A DNA stretch of 64,000 nucleotides from Dokdonella fugitiva (GTDB lineage Bacteria > Pseudomonadota > Gammaproteobacteria > Xanthomonadales > Rhodanobacteraceae): assembly GCF_004342425.1 (NCBI RefSeq), contig NZ_SLWQ01000008.1:169288-233287 (forward strand), written 5' to 3'. This document shows, piece by piece, positions 10,739-19,827 of this stretch (positions are counted from its first letter, which is position 1; each line of letters starts with the position of its first letter). Below the pieces are notes generated by a model, which was not told where the DNA came from, ran no database searches, and saw nothing but the letters and a program-made list of their open reading frames with translations. The translations under genes and the position numbers were made by a program.

Positions 10739-10800
10739 CGGCGCCACGGATTCGACGAACCATCCAGATTGGCCCCAGGGATGGGCAGGGGGAAAAAGCC

Positions 10801-11238
10801 ATGCAGATCATGACCCGTTTGATCGCCCTCAGCCGCGCGATGCAGCTGCGCCGGCAGTTCCGGGAGATCAACAAGACGCTCGAACTGTTGCCGCCGGCAG
10901 CTCGCCGGCAGCTCGCCGGGATCGCCCTGCGCGAGTTCACGAGCGCCTCGAAGAGCGAATTCCCGCATCTCTACGCGACCCCGCCGGAAGAAAAATACCG
11001 GCCCTGGGGCAGCGGCACCGATATCGGCCTCGAGCGCCTGCGCTCGGACAATCTCCAGGTGCGCCTACGCGGCGTCGCCCTGTGGCTTACCGTCGTCTTC
11101 CACGAGACGAAGGATTCGCCGTTCGGCGAGCAGCAGGAACTGCACCGCCAGGCGATGCGCTGCCTGCGCTCGCTCAAGGAAGGCGTGCCGGCCGACGACC
11201 TCAGCCGCTGGATGATCGAAGGCGCCGAAGCCGCCTGA
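10801..11238 (+). CDS. Conserved-looking hypothetical protein, 145 residues
   Basis: I do not recognise a family. The product is a soluble, mostly helical 145-residue protein, basic and arginine-rich at the N-terminus (RLIALSRAMQLRRQFREINKT) with a more acidic C-terminus. It has no signal peptide, membrane segment or known catalytic motif. The ATG at 10801 is preceded by AGGGGG with 9-nt spacing; an upstream GTG in frame lacks a ribosome site. It is a single gene with its own -10 element and candidate operator, and faces the lytic transglycosylase gene convergently. Codon use matches the neighbours, supporting that it is real. Confidence 0.7.
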   Translation: MQIMTRLIALSRAMQLRRQFREINKTLELLPPAARRQLAGIALREFTSASKSEFPHLYATPPEEKYRPWGSGTDIGLERLRSDNLQVRLRGVALWLTVVFHETKDSPFGEQQELHRQAMRCLRSLKEGVPADDLSRWMIEGAEAA

Positions 11239-11443
11239 TTCACACGTGCACGTCACGCCGGCGTGCAGGCGGAACGGATGCCGCACAGGGCCATCCGTTT
11301 CCGCAGGGCCGGAGCAACCCGGCTCGCAGGCATCGGGATGATGCTGCCGGGTGGACTGGTGCGGTCCACGGACGGACCGCAATTCGCATCGACGATTCAC
11401 AGGACGGGACCTGGCGCACGGAAGCGCCAACTCCGCCGTTCCT
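11239..11443. other. Convergent intergenic region with an 8-bp hairpin
   Basis: Between the convergent gene ends lies TGCGGTCC/GGACCGCA (11360-11381, 6-nt loop). It has no T-run on either strand, so it is at best a weak or Rho-assisted terminator. No ORF with a plausible start is present. Confidence 0.3.
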
Positions 11444-12964
11444 TCAGCGCGGGCACTCCGGCACCTTCAGCGCCTGCCCCGGCTTGATCGGATAGTGCGG
11501 TCCGCGCAGGCCGTTCGCCGCGGCGATCTCGCGGATGCCGCAATGGCCGCTGCGACGCGCGATCGCCGCGAGCGTGTCGCCCTTGCGCACGATGTACGTC
11601 CGGTCCTTCGCCCGCGCCTTCCCCGGCGAACGTGATTGCGCGAGTGCGACCGGCGGCGGTGCAGGCACGATCGCCTCGTGCAGTTCCGCGGCGAGCTCCG
11701 GCCACCGGCCAGCCGCGCAGTCGCGTTCGTACACCTTCTCCAGCCGCTGCGGCACGACGAGCCGCGCGCCGACCGGCTCCTGCTGCTGCGGATCGAGCTG
11801 TGGGTTGAGGTTGCGCAAGGTGCGGAACCAGCCGTCGTGGGCATTGCCGTCCTGGCCGAGGCAGACGGTGAGTTCGGCGATCGACGCCGGCCGCTTCAGC
11901 GTGATGCTGCCCGGCTTGGCCGCGATCTTCGGGAATTCGAGGTTGTAGCGTTCCGGGTGCATGAACAACCATGCCGCCGCGAGCACCATCGGCACGTATT
12001 CGCGCGTCTCCTGCGAGATGCTGCCGTAGACCTCCGGGCTCCAGAACCCCGACGCATTCTCGCCCCGGCCCGCACGCCGCTGCATCGCGCCTTCGCCGCC
12101 GTTGTACGCGCCGATCACGAGTTCGAGGTTGTTGTTGAAGATCGCGAGCTGCTCGTTGACGTAGGCGGCATTCGCGCGCGCGGCGAGGCGCGGATCGAAA
12201 CGCCGGTCGAAACCGTCGACCGTGGTGAGGCCGAAGCGCAGGCCCGTCGCATACATGAACTGCAGCGGGCCCGATGCGCCCGAGCGCGACACCGCATGCA
12301 CCTTGCCGCCGGATTCCTTGGCGAGCATGCCGAACAGCAGGGCTTCGGGCAGGCCCGCCTTCTCGTATTCGGGCCACATCTGGTAGCGCAGGTACTGGTA
12401 GTTCTCGTACGCCGTCATCAGGTTCGGCCGGTACTGCGTGAGCCATTCCTCCAGCGCGGCCTTGACCGGCCCGTTGAGCGCGATGATGTCGCCGAGTTCG
12501 CGTCCCTTGAGCAGGGTCACCGAGCGGCCGAGCTGTGGCAGCGCGGTCACCACCGGCGAACCTTCGCCGACTTCCCCGGTCGCTTCCGGCGTGGTGGCGC
12601 TGGTGTCGCCTTCGACCGCGAGGTCGGAAGGACTGCCTATGCCCGCGCGCAGCAGCGAATCGAAGCCCGCGACGAAGCGCTGCTCATCGCACTCCTTGAC
12701 CTGCGCGCACTGCGTCGCCGCGGCACGCAGGTCGTCGAGCGCCGCCTTCATCTCGGCCTGCGCGCGCGCGGTCTCGCCCGAGCGCGCGAGCGCGAGCCCG
12801 GCTTCGTAGCGCCGGCTGTCCTCGTCGAGTCGCTGGTAGAGCGCGTTCGATTCGTCGTCGGCCTTCGCCTGCGCCGCGCCCGGGCCGCCACGCGGTGCGT
12901 TGCCGGCGCACGCCGCGAGGGCTGCCGCGGCGGCGGCGATGCAGAAGGTGCGATGTCGAAGCAT
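11444..12964 (-). CDS. Membrane-bound lytic murein transglycosylase (MltD-like lipoprotein) with LysM domain
   Basis: The enzyme cleaves peptidoglycan glycan strands to 1,6-anhydromuropeptides in the periplasm. The 506-residue product has a lipoprotein signal with lipobox LAAC (C19), a helical N-terminal region, the SLT catalytic domain with E217 in MLAKESGG followed by SGASGPLQFM and the GAYNGGEGAM motif, and one LysM peptidoglycan-binding domain at about 455-503. The SLT plus C-terminal LysM layout is that of MltD, though MltD often has two or more LysM repeats. The gene is divergent from the HerA-C ATPase gene. Confidence 0.9.
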   Translation of the reverse strand: MLRHRTFCIAAAAAALAACAGNAPRGGPGAAQAKADDESNALYQRLDEDSRRYEAGLALARSGETARAQAEMKAALDDLRAAATQCAQVKECDEQRFVAGFDSLLRAGIGSPSDLAVEGDTSATTPEATGEVGEGSPVVTALPQLGRSVTLLKGRELGDIIALNGPVKAALEEWLTQYRPNLMTAYENYQYLRYQMWPEYEKAGLPEALLFGMLAKESGGKVHAVSRSGASGPLQFMYATGLRFGLTTVDGFDRRFDPRLAARANAAYVNEQLAIFNNNLELVIGAYNGGEGAMQRRAGRGENASGFWSPEVYGSISQETREYVPMVLAAAWLFMHPERYNLEFPKIAAKPGSITLKRPASIAELTVCLGQDGNAHDGWFRTLRNLNPQLDPQQQEPVGARLVVPQRLEKVYERDCAAGRWPELAAELHEAIVPAPPPVALAQSRSPGKARAKDRTYIVRKGDTLAAIARRSGHCGIREIAAANGLRGPHYPIKPGQALKVPECPR

Positions 12965-13068
12965 GGGCGTGCAGCCGTACGTGGAAACGCCGCAAGTTAA
13001 CCCCATGCGCCAGCTGCGGCAACCCGCGCGCCGACGCGATGCGCCGCTGCGTCGGCGCGATTCGTCGC

Positions 13069-13074
13069 TACAAT
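13069..13074 (+). promoter_or_regulatory. -10 element TACAAT
   Basis: TACAAT followed by CGGCCG lies 43 bp before the TTG start of the HerA-C gene. There is no recognisable -35. It shares the CGGC downstream context with the -10 elements at 9122, 10733 and 21811. Confidence 0.5.
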
Positions 13075-13117
13075 CGGCCGTCATGGCTACGCGTGGCGTG
13101 CATCCGGGGAGAATCTC

Positions 13118-14602
13118 TTGAGCGACATCCTGATCGGCAAGGGCGACAAGGACGTGTTCCTGCTCGCCAAGTACGCGAACCGCCACGGCATGGTCGCCGG
13201 CGCGACCGGCACCGGCAAATCCGTGTCGCTGATGCTCATGGCGGAAGGCTTTTCGAAGCTCGGCGTGCCGGTGTTCCTCGCCGACGTCAAGGGCGACCTC
13301 GCCGGGCTGTCGCAGCCCGGCGCGATGAACGACAAGCTGAAGGCGCGCATCGACAAGCTCGGCATCGACTGGGCGCCGAGCGCGAGTCCGGTCGTGTTCT
13401 GGGACATCTGGGGCAAGCTCGGCCACCCGGTGCGCACGACCGTGTCGGAGATGGGCCCCAACCTGCTCGCGCGCCTGCTCGAACTCAACGACACGCAATC
13501 AGGCGTGCTCGAGATCGTGTTCAAGGCCGCCGACGACGACGGCCTGCTGCTGCTCGACCTCAAGGACCTGCGCACACTGCTGTCGTTCGCCGCCGACAAC
13601 GCGAAGGAACTGTCGCAGCACTACGGTCTCGTCTCGACGCAGTCGATCGCGGCGATCCAGCGCGCGCTGCTCTCGCTCGAGCAGGCGGGAGGCGACCAGT
13701 TCTTCGGCGAACCCGCGCTCGACCTCGCCGACTTCATGCGCCAGGACATGTCCGGTCGCGGCATCGTCAACATCCTCGCCGCCGACCAGCTCATCCTCAA
13801 GCCGAAGCTGTACACCACGTTCCTCTTGTGGATGCTCTCCGAACTGTTCGAGAAGCTGCCGGAAGTCGGCGACCTCGACCAGCCCAAGCTCGTGTTCTTC
13901 TTCGACGAGGCGCACCTGCTGTTCGACGATGCGCCTGCCGCGCTGCGCCAGCGGGTCGAACAGGTCGTGCGCCTGATCCGCTCGAAGGGCGTCGGCGTCT
14001 ACTTCTGCTCGCAGAATCCCGACGACGTGCCCGACGTCGTCCTCGGCCAGATGGGCAACCGCATCCAGCATGCGTTGCGCGCGTTCACGCCGCGCGACCA
14101 GAAGGCGGTCAAGGCCGCGGCGGAGACGTTCGCGCCGAACCCGAAGATCGACGTCGCGCAGGCGATCACCCAACTGGGCGTCGGCGAGGCACTCGTCTCG
14201 ACCTTGCAGGCCGGCGGCATACCGATGCCGGTCGAACGCGCGCTGGTTTCGTCGCCCGGCTGTCGCATCGGCACCATCACCGACGCCGAGCGCGCGATGA
14301 TCCGCTCGCGCTCGCCGATCGGCACGAAGTACGACACCATGGTCGATCGCGAATCGGCGTTCGAGAAGCTGTCGCAACGCGCCGAACAGGAGGCTGCGTC
14401 GGCGCCCGCCGCGACGAAGGGCGGCAAGGCGCAGCCCGACGAAGGCAGCGGCTGGACGCAGGCGGCGAAGGACATGGTGTTCGGCACCAAGCGCCGCCAG
14501 GGCATGATCGAGGCGTTCGCGAAGTCCGCCGTGCGCAACGCGGCCGGCCAGCTCGGTCGCTCGCTGCTGCGTGGCGTGCTCGGCTCGTTGATGAGGCGCT
14601 GA
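13118..14602 (+). CDS. HerA-C / DUF853 family ATPase (YjgR-like)
   Basis: This family is related to HerA/FtsK-type motor ATPases; its cellular role is not well established. The 494-residue protein has the Walker A loop GATGTGKS (28-35), a Walker B strand KLVFFFDEAHLLF, and the SKGVGVYFCSQNPDDVP and GNRIQHALRAFTPRDQKAV motifs of the DUF853 group. The C-terminal part is a charged linker and a basic tail. The start is TTG, preceded by GGGGAGA with good spacing; no ATG fits the N-terminal homology. It is followed after 2 bp by the membrane/TPR gene, so the two form an operon. Confidence 0.88.
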   Translation: MSDILIGKGDKDVFLLAKYANRHGMVAGATGTGKSVSLMLMAEGFSKLGVPVFLADVKGDLAGLSQPGAMNDKLKARIDKLGIDWAPSASPVVFWDIWGKLGHPVRTTVSEMGPNLLARLLELNDTQSGVLEIVFKAADDDGLLLLDLKDLRTLLSFAADNAKELSQHYGLVSTQSIAAIQRALLSLEQAGGDQFFGEPALDLADFMRQDMSGRGIVNILAADQLILKPKLYTTFLLWMLSELFEKLPEVGDLDQPKLVFFFDEAHLLFDDAPAALRQRVEQVVRLIRSKGVGVYFCSQNPDDVPDVVLGQMGNRIQHALRAFTPRDQKAVKAAAETFAPNPKIDVAQAITQLGVGEALVSTLQAGGIPMPVERALVSSPGCRIGTITDAERAMIRSRSPIGTKYDTMVDRESAFEKLSQRAEQEAASAPAATKGGKAQPDEGSGWTQAAKDMVFGTKRRQGMIEAFAKSAVRNAAGQLGRSLLRGVLGSLMRR

Positions 14603-14604
14603 GC

Positions 14605-15903
14605 ATGGCGACGTCGCACCGCCCCGGCGTACCGCCCGCGCACGACCGCATCGTTCCGTTCTGGAATCGCCTGCGCGAGATCTCGCTGTACCCGACGCGC
14701 TCGGGCGCACTCACGACGATCGTCGTGCTCGCCCTCTGCCAGCTCATCGGTTTCCTGCCGCTCGGCTTCATCGGCTGGCTGTTCCAGCTCCTGATCTGGG
14801 TCGGCCTGTACAAGTATGCCTTCGAATGCCTGCGTGCGACCGCGGACGGCCGCCTCGAACCGCCCGAGGTCGCGGTATCCGTGGAGGACAACCTCGGCTG
14901 GTCGCAGATCTGGCTGCAGGTCGCGTTCTTCGCCTTCAACGTGGCCGGCTTCGTGCTGCTCGGGCCGGTCGGCGGTGCGCTCGTGGCGATCTTCCTCGCC
15001 ATCGCGCTACCGGGCGCGATCATGTCGCTGGCGATGGAGCAGAACCTCGGCCATGCGCTCAATCCGCTCACCTGGCTCGAGATCATGGGCCGCTTCGGCT
15101 GGCCCTACATCGCGGTGGCCGCGCTGTACGCGGTGTTCAACTTCAGCCAGCACTACGCGCAGGCGCTCGTGGTGCCGATGCTGCCGCCGGTCATCTCGAC
15201 GCTGGTGTTCCATTTCATCACCAACTACGTGGTCGTCGCGACGTTCCACCTCATGGGTTACCTGATCTACCAGTACCACGACGAGATCGGCTACGAACCC
15301 GCGGCGAAGACCACCCCGCTCGCGCCGCGCCTGCGCGACCCGGACCAGGACCTGCTAGACGAAGCCGCGCGACACGTGCGCGATGGCCAGCCCGAGGCCG
15401 CGGCGGAGCTGCTCGGCGGCCAGCTGCGCGCACGCGGCGGCACCGAGGCGGTCCACGTGCAGTACCGCAAGGTGCTCGGCGTTCTCGGCCGGCACGACGA
15501 GTTGCTCCGGCACGGCCGCGAATGGGTCGCGGTGCTCGTCGCGCAGGACAAGGACCGCCGCGCGGTCGACGTCGTGCGCGATTGTCAGGAGATCGATCCC
15601 GCGTTCCAGCCCGCCGATCCCGACGACGTCGCGCGCATCGCGCGCACCGCCGTCGAGGCGGGCCAGAGCCAGGTCGCGCTGCGGCTCGTCTCGAGCTGGT
15701 ACAAGAGCCATCCGAAGCACCGCGACGTACCCGCGAACTGCCTGCTCGCCGCCAAGCTGCTGGCCGAGCGCATGGGCAAGGACGACACCGCACGCGCTCT
15801 GCTCGACCGCGTGCTGCAGGCGTTTCCGCAGGCGCTCACTGGCGAGGTGGGTGCCTACCGTCGCTTCCTCGACACGCTCGGCGCGCCGCCGGCGCGGGCG
15901 TGA
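14605..15903 (+). CDS. Integral membrane protein with DUF4013-like N-terminal half and TPR-like C-terminal half
   Basis: The 432-residue protein has about five to six hydrophobic helices in residues 30-220 and a cytoplasmic helical-repeat domain from about 235 to the end (RHVRDGQPEAAAELLGGQLRARGG and similar helix pairs) that resembles TPR. The membrane part is rich in Gly/Ala/Phe and resembles DUF4013-type proteins. No enzyme motif is visible. It begins 2 bp after the HerA-C ATPase gene, so it may act with that ATPase, for example as a membrane partner; this is inference from position only. Confidence 0.7.
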   Translation: MATSHRPGVPPAHDRIVPFWNRLREISLYPTRSGALTTIVVLALCQLIGFLPLGFIGWLFQLLIWVGLYKYAFECLRATADGRLEPPEVAVSVEDNLGWSQIWLQVAFFAFNVAGFVLLGPVGGALVAIFLAIALPGAIMSLAMEQNLGHALNPLTWLEIMGRFGWPYIAVAALYAVFNFSQHYAQALVVPMLPPVISTLVFHFITNYVVVATFHLMGYLIYQYHDEIGYEPAAKTTPLAPRLRDPDQDLLDEAARHVRDGQPEAAAELLGGQLRARGGTEAVHVQYRKVLGVLGRHDELLRHGREWVAVLVAQDKDRRAVDVVRDCQEIDPAFQPADPDDVARIARTAVEAGQSQVALRLVSSWYKSHPKHRDVPANCLLAAKLLAERMGKDDTARALLDRVLQAFPQALTGEVGAYRRFLDTLGAPPARA

Positions 15904-15907
15904 CCGC

Positions 15908-17398
15908 TCAGGCTCCGGCAGCGAGGAGCAGCCTGGCCTTGTCCGCTTCGGCCGAACCCGGCCAGAGGGTGGCGACCTGCGCGAGCGCCGCGCGCGCGGG
16001 TCCGTTTTCACGGCGTTCGTGCAGGTCGCGTGCGACCTGCAGCATCGCCGCCGCGAGGCCGGGCGTCGCCGGCGCACGCGCGGCCAGCCCGCCGAGCAAT
16101 TCGACCGCGGCGGCACCCGCACCGATCGTCGGCCAGCAGCGCGCGAGCGCGACCTGCCGTACCGGCGCCAGCGGCAGGCCACGGCCCGGGGCCGCCTTCA
16201 CGTAGTCGTCGTAAACGGCCTTCTGTTCGCGCAGGTCGGCTGCCGCCCGCAGCGCGAGGCCGAGCACCGCGCGCGCCGCATCGTCGAGCCGCGGCATGCC
16301 CGGTTCGTAACGCGCGCAGCGGTACAACGCGACGCGTACCGCGAGGTCGTCCGGACGCCGCCCCGCAAGCGGCTCGAGCAAGGCGCGCGCCGCGCCGATC
16401 TCGAGTCGGCCGACGTGCGCCTGCGCCTGCGCGAGCAGCGCATCGTCCGCGTCCGCCGCTTCGGCGATCGCATCCTCGTCGAGGAACTCGACGCGCTCCC
16501 AGCCGAGCCGGCGCACTGCGAGCGCCAGCACGGCGCCGCAGACGATGCCGCCCGCATGCGCCTCGAACGCGACATTGGAGCCGTGCACGAACGCGAGTTG
16601 CAGCACTTCCCAGCCGAGCCATGCGGGCAGCAGCACGAGCGCCGGTGCCTTGACGTAGTCGAACACGACGAAGAACCACCAGAAGAAGCGCACCTTGCGC
16701 CTGCCCCAGAGCACGCAGTACGCGCCCATCAGCGAGGCGATCGCGCCCGATGCGCCGACCAGCGAACCCGACTCGCCCCAGTGCCAGGCGAGGCTCGCGA
16801 GTGCGGCGCCGGCGCCACCGAGCAGGTAGACGGCGAGGAACAGGCCATGGCCGAGCGCGCCTTCGACGAGCAGGCCGAGCAGCGCAAGGAAGAGCATGTT
16901 GCCGAGCAGGTGGCCGATGCTGCCGTGCAGGAACATCGAACCGAGGATGCGCGCGGGCGCGATTTCCGACTGGCGCAGCTTCCAGCGCTCGGTGAAGGAG
17001 CGGTCCCATAGCCGGTCGAATTCGGCACGCGCCTCGCGCCACTCGTCGATGCCTCTCGCGTCGGCCGCGAACGCCGTGCCGTCGTGCAATGCGGCGACGA
17101 AGGCATCGTCCGATTGCAGCACCGCGGCCGCCCGGCGCGGATCGCGCCCGTCGGACGCCAGCCGCTCGAACATGCCGCGGCGTCGATCGTCGACGTGGCG
17201 TGCAAGCCAGTCCCGATAGGCAGGGAACTCCCATTGCGGCAGGCCACGCTCCATGTAGGTGTCGAGCGCGTGCGCCTGCCGCGCGTCGTCGCGCTGCTGC
17301 AGGGCGAGGAACACGAACGCATTGACGAGGACCAGCGCGAGCGTGACCCAGGGGAAGTTGGCGCGGGTCGGCGCGCGGTGCAATGGCAGGATCAACAC
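15908..17398 (-). CDS. Rhomboid family intramembrane serine protease with C-terminal helical repeats
   Basis: Rhomboids cleave transmembrane substrates within the bilayer. The 496-residue protein has a first transmembrane helix (15-34), a long hydrophilic insertion (about 35-145), then the rhomboid core with FLHGSIGHLLGNMLFL (157-171), the catalytic serine S217 in GASGA and H281 in FEAHAGG. A cytoplasmic region of about 190 residues with TPR-like helices follows. The large insertion between helix 1 and the core is notable. The start is GTG at 17398, with AAGGGG 7 bp upstream. The gene converges on the membrane/TPR gene and diverges from greB. Substrates are unknown. Confidence 0.88.
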   Translation of the reverse strand: MLILPLHRAPTRANFPWVTLALVLVNAFVFLALQQRDDARQAHALDTYMERGLPQWEFPAYRDWLARHVDDRRRGMFERLASDGRDPRRAAAVLQSDDAFVAALHDGTAFAADARGIDEWREARAEFDRLWDRSFTERWKLRQSEIAPARILGSMFLHGSIGHLLGNMLFLALLGLLVEGALGHGLFLAVYLLGGAGAALASLAWHWGESGSLVGASGAIASLMGAYCVLWGRRKVRFFWWFFVVFDYVKAPALVLLPAWLGWEVLQLAFVHGSNVAFEAHAGGIVCGAVLALAVRRLGWERVEFLDEDAIAEAADADDALLAQAQAHVGRLEIGAARALLEPLAGRRPDDLAVRVALYRCARYEPGMPRLDDAARAVLGLALRAAADLREQKAVYDDYVKAAPGRGLPLAPVRQVALARCWPTIGAGAAAVELLGGLAARAPATPGLAAAMLQVARDLHERRENGPARAALAQVATLWPGSAEADKARLLLAAGA

Positions 17399-17504
17399 AC
17401 CGCGGCCCCTTCCCGAACAGACGAACGGCGATTCTAACGCCGCACCCCGTGGCACGCGGATGCGGCGATGGTAACGTTCGCGTTTTGCACGGGACGACAC
17501 TGCA

Positions 17505-18014
17505 ATGAGCCGATGGCGACCACCCGCACCGGCTTCGACCGCGATGATCACGCCCGAGGGTCATGCGCGCCTCAAGGCCGAACTCGACGAACTCTGGCGC
17601 GTGCGCCGACCCGAAGTCGTGCGCGCGCTCGCCGCCGCCGCCGCCGAAGGCGACCGGTCCGAGAACGCGGAATACACCTACCGCAAGAAGCAGCTCGGCG
17701 AGATCGATCGGCGCGTGCGTTACCTCGGCAAGCGGCTGGAACACCTGCGCGTCGTCGATACGCCCCCCACTGATCGCGGCGCGGTGTTTTTCGGCGCCTG
17801 GCTGCGCCTCGAGGACGAGGATGGCCACGAACACGCCTATCGCATCGTCGGTCCGGACGAGACCGACGCCGCGCGCGGCTGGATCAGCATCGACTCGCCG
17901 CTCGCGCGCGCGGCGCTGAAGCGGCGCGCAGACGACGAGTTCGAAGCGGAATTGCCGGGGGGACGTCGTTCGTTCGTCGTGCTCGAGGTGCGGTACGGCG
18001 CGCCGCTCGACTGA
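17505..18014 (+). CDS. greB: Transcription elongation factor GreB
   Basis: Gre factors enter the RNA polymerase secondary channel and stimulate cleavage of backtracked transcripts. The 169-residue product has the N-terminal coiled coil beginning [17 protein letters not shown], the acidic tip [16 protein letters not shown] with the catalytic acidic pair, and the C-terminal FKBP-like domain ([13 protein letters not shown]). The YRKKQL sequence after the tip and the length favour GreB over GreA. The first 13 residues before ITPEG are not conserved, so translation might begin closer to codon 14; the ATG at 17505 is the first in frame. Confidence 0.9.
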   Translation: MSRWRPPAPASTAMITPEGHARLKAELDELWRVRRPEVVRALAAAAAEGDRSENAEYTYRKKQLGEIDRRVRYLGKRLEHLRVVDTPPTDRGAVFFGAWLRLEDEDGHEHAYRIVGPDETDAARGWISIDSPLARAALKRRADDEFEAELPGGRRSFVVLEVRYGAPLD

Positions 18015-18130
18015 GCGCTCACGTCACCGTATCTCAGGCATTGCCTGCGCTTCGTGCGGTGTGGGCTTGGCGGCCCACCTGGTGCCCTGCCCGCCCCCGG
18101 CGGCGCACGGACGACTTCCAGGCACGCGGC

Positions 18131-18225
18131 CGTCATTCCGCGAAAGCGGGAATCCATCGCGCTCTGCTCTTGAAGCCGCCAGAAGAGCGAAAAGAAAAAG
18201 GCTTCCGGCTTTCGCGGAAATGACG
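18131..18225. repeat. Inverted pair of a dispersed palindromic (REP-like) repeat
   Basis: CGTCATTCCGCGAAAGC at 18131-18147 is matched by its reverse complement with one extra base at 18208-18225, separated by 60 bp. Each arm also contains a short internal inverted repeat (TTCCGCGAAAGCGGGAA type). Single degenerate copies occur near 7957 and 63037. The form is like REP/BIME elements, which often lie downstream of genes. Confidence 0.7.
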
Positions 18226-18305
18226 CCGGGTAGGCGTCGTGTTGCCGCCGCGGCGTGCGGAGGGACCCGCCGCCATGCGGCCGCGTCCCGCCCCGCGGCT
18301 CCAAT

Positions 18306-18330
18306 GAAAAGGGCGGCCGAAGCCGCCCTT
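18306..18330 (-). terminator. Terminator after the SRPBCC gene
   Basis: Minus-strand stem AAGGGCGGC with TTCG loop and GCCGCCCTT, followed by TTTTCATT. It ends 22 bp after the stop of the gene at 18352. Confidence 0.8.
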
Positions 18331-18351
18331 CATCGTTCGCTGCGATCGTGC

Positions 18352-19509
18352 TCAGCGCGTGATCGGCAGGTACACGCGATAGACCTCCTGGTCGACCGGC
18401 GTGTCGGGCTCGGACATGAACTCGTCCCAGAAGCGACCGACGCCACCTTCGCTGTAACGGTAGCCGTGCGTCTCCGCGTACGCCTTCTGGTTGAGGCGGA
18501 TCAGCGGCAACTGCGCCGCGCTGCCCGTGTACTCGGTGTAGAGCGCCGTGCCCTGGTACCACAGCGCCGCGCGCACGTTGCCGTCGACCACGAGGTAGCC
18601 CTTGTTGTCCTTCTCGCCCGGGCCGTAGGTCTTCGGCTGGCCGCTCTCGTCGACGCCTTCGTCGCTCTGGTTCGGCACCGGCGTCTCGATGTTGTAGGTC
18701 TGCCCGTCGAGCGTGAACGAGGTCGCGCTGACCGGCACGGCGACGCTGAAGGTGTAGTCTTCTTCGCCCCACTCGGTCGTGATCGTCATGCGCGGGCCCG
18801 CGGCGGTGAGGCCGGCCTTCTTGAGCGCCTCTTCGATCTCGGTCATGGCCGTGCTCGTCGCGTCGGCCACTTCCTCGAGCGAGCGCTTGGCCTTCGTGTT
18901 GACGAGGAACACCGGCTTGGCCTCGACGTTGACGACGTCGATCTTCTGGTCCTTGTAGTCGGTGTTCGGGAAGCCGGCGAGCATCGCCGACAGGCTGGCG
19001 AGGTTGCCCTGCACGATCGCCGACGGTTCGCCGTTGATGTAGAGGCCGCCGAAGCGGTGCACGAGGTTCCAGCCGTAGTCGACGTCGTAGGACTCGGTGA
19101 CCTTGACCGTCTTGCCGTTCGCGGTCGGCTGCAGCGTGATCTTGTAGGTGCGGTTGGTGCCGATCCAGTCGTTGTCCAGCGCCATCTCGACGCTGCTGTC
19201 CTGCTCGGTCTTGGTGATCGTGAGCGAGCCGTCACGCACCTTCGGCGAGGCACTGGTCCAGCTCACCTTCGCGCCGACGCCGGCTTCCGGGCCGGAGAGC
19301 GTCATCTTGATGTTCGGGTCGAACGCGCGCATGCCGGTCCACTGGGGGAAGCGGCGGAACGAGTTGACCGAGTCGTAGACCTGCCGCAGCGGGCTCGGCA
19401 CCTCGACGGTACGCTCGATGTGGCCGTGATCCGGCAGCACCACGCCGACCAGGACGGCGAGCAGGAACACGATCAGCAGAGCGATCAGAATTTCGAAAAT
19501 ACGAATCAT
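18352..19509 (-). CDS. Membrane-anchored SRPBCC (START/polyketide-cyclase-like) protein
   Basis: The 385-residue product has one N-terminal transmembrane helix (5-25), then a lipid-binding-type SRPBCC domain starting HIERTVEVPSPLRQVYDSVNSFRRFPQW (about 29-56) and extending to about 190. The C-terminal half (about 200-385) is a second alpha/beta unit that may be a GyrI/SOUL-like effector-binding domain (RMTITTEWGEEDYTFSVAVPV; VYRVYLPIT at the end). SRPBCC domains bind hydrophobic ligands; the ligand is unknown. The start ATG has GGAGATA upstream. The adjacent LuxR-type two-component genes lie upstream on the same strand with a 318-bp gap, so a regulatory link is possible but unproven. Confidence 0.75.
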   Translation of the reverse strand: MIRIFEILIALLIVFLLAVLVGVVLPDHGHIERTVEVPSPLRQVYDSVNSFRRFPQWTGMRAFDPNIKMTLSGPEAGVGAKVSWTSASPKVRDGSLTITKTEQDSSVEMALDNDWIGTNRTYKITLQPTANGKTVKVTESYDVDYGWNLVHRFGGLYINGEPSAIVQGNLASLSAMLAGFPNTDYKDQKIDVVNVEAKPVFLVNTKAKRSLEEVADATSTAMTEIEEALKKAGLTAAGPRMTITTEWGEEDYTFSVAVPVSATSFTLDGQTYNIETPVPNQSDEGVDESGQPKTYGPGEKDNKGYLVVDGNVRAALWYQGTALYTEYTGSAAQLPLIRLNQKAYAETHGYRYSEGGVGRFWDEFMSEPDTPVDQEVYRVYLPITR

Positions 19510-19827
19510 CCGAGGTATCTCCAGAACCCAGCCATTGGCTGCACGCGCGGCGAGCGACGCCCGACCGGATTCGGCCACGCCGTCCCCTTGTGCCCGCGCA
19601 TGCACGGTCCCGCGCTGGCGGGACAAGGAACGGATGGTACTGGAGTCCGGGGCGCATGCGCTACGACCCCGGCGCGGCCGCGGCGGCGGCGCGCCGGCAC
19701 CGCGCGCCCCGCCGGCGTGCCCCGGCGCGCGCTTTCGCCCGCCAATGCGGCGGCCGGGCGCGCGCCCGGCGGCCCAAGAGCGCAATCGGCGCAACACGCC
19801 ACGACGGCACTTGCGCCGGACGGCGCC

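Larger units (their letters stand above)
18015..18351. other. greB downstream region, non-coding
   Basis: This 337-bp convergent gap contains the inverted palindromic repeat at 18131-18225 and the minus-strand terminator at 18306-18330. No open frame here has a plausible start and family-like composition. Confidence 0.6.

Noticed and set aside
15908..17398. Rhomboid as a rhombosortase for the DGFE-type motif
   Set aside because: The architecture (insertion, TPR tail) is unlike compact rhombosortases, the gene is over 20 kb from the tagged proteins, and the motif lacks the membrane helix that rhombosortase substrates have.
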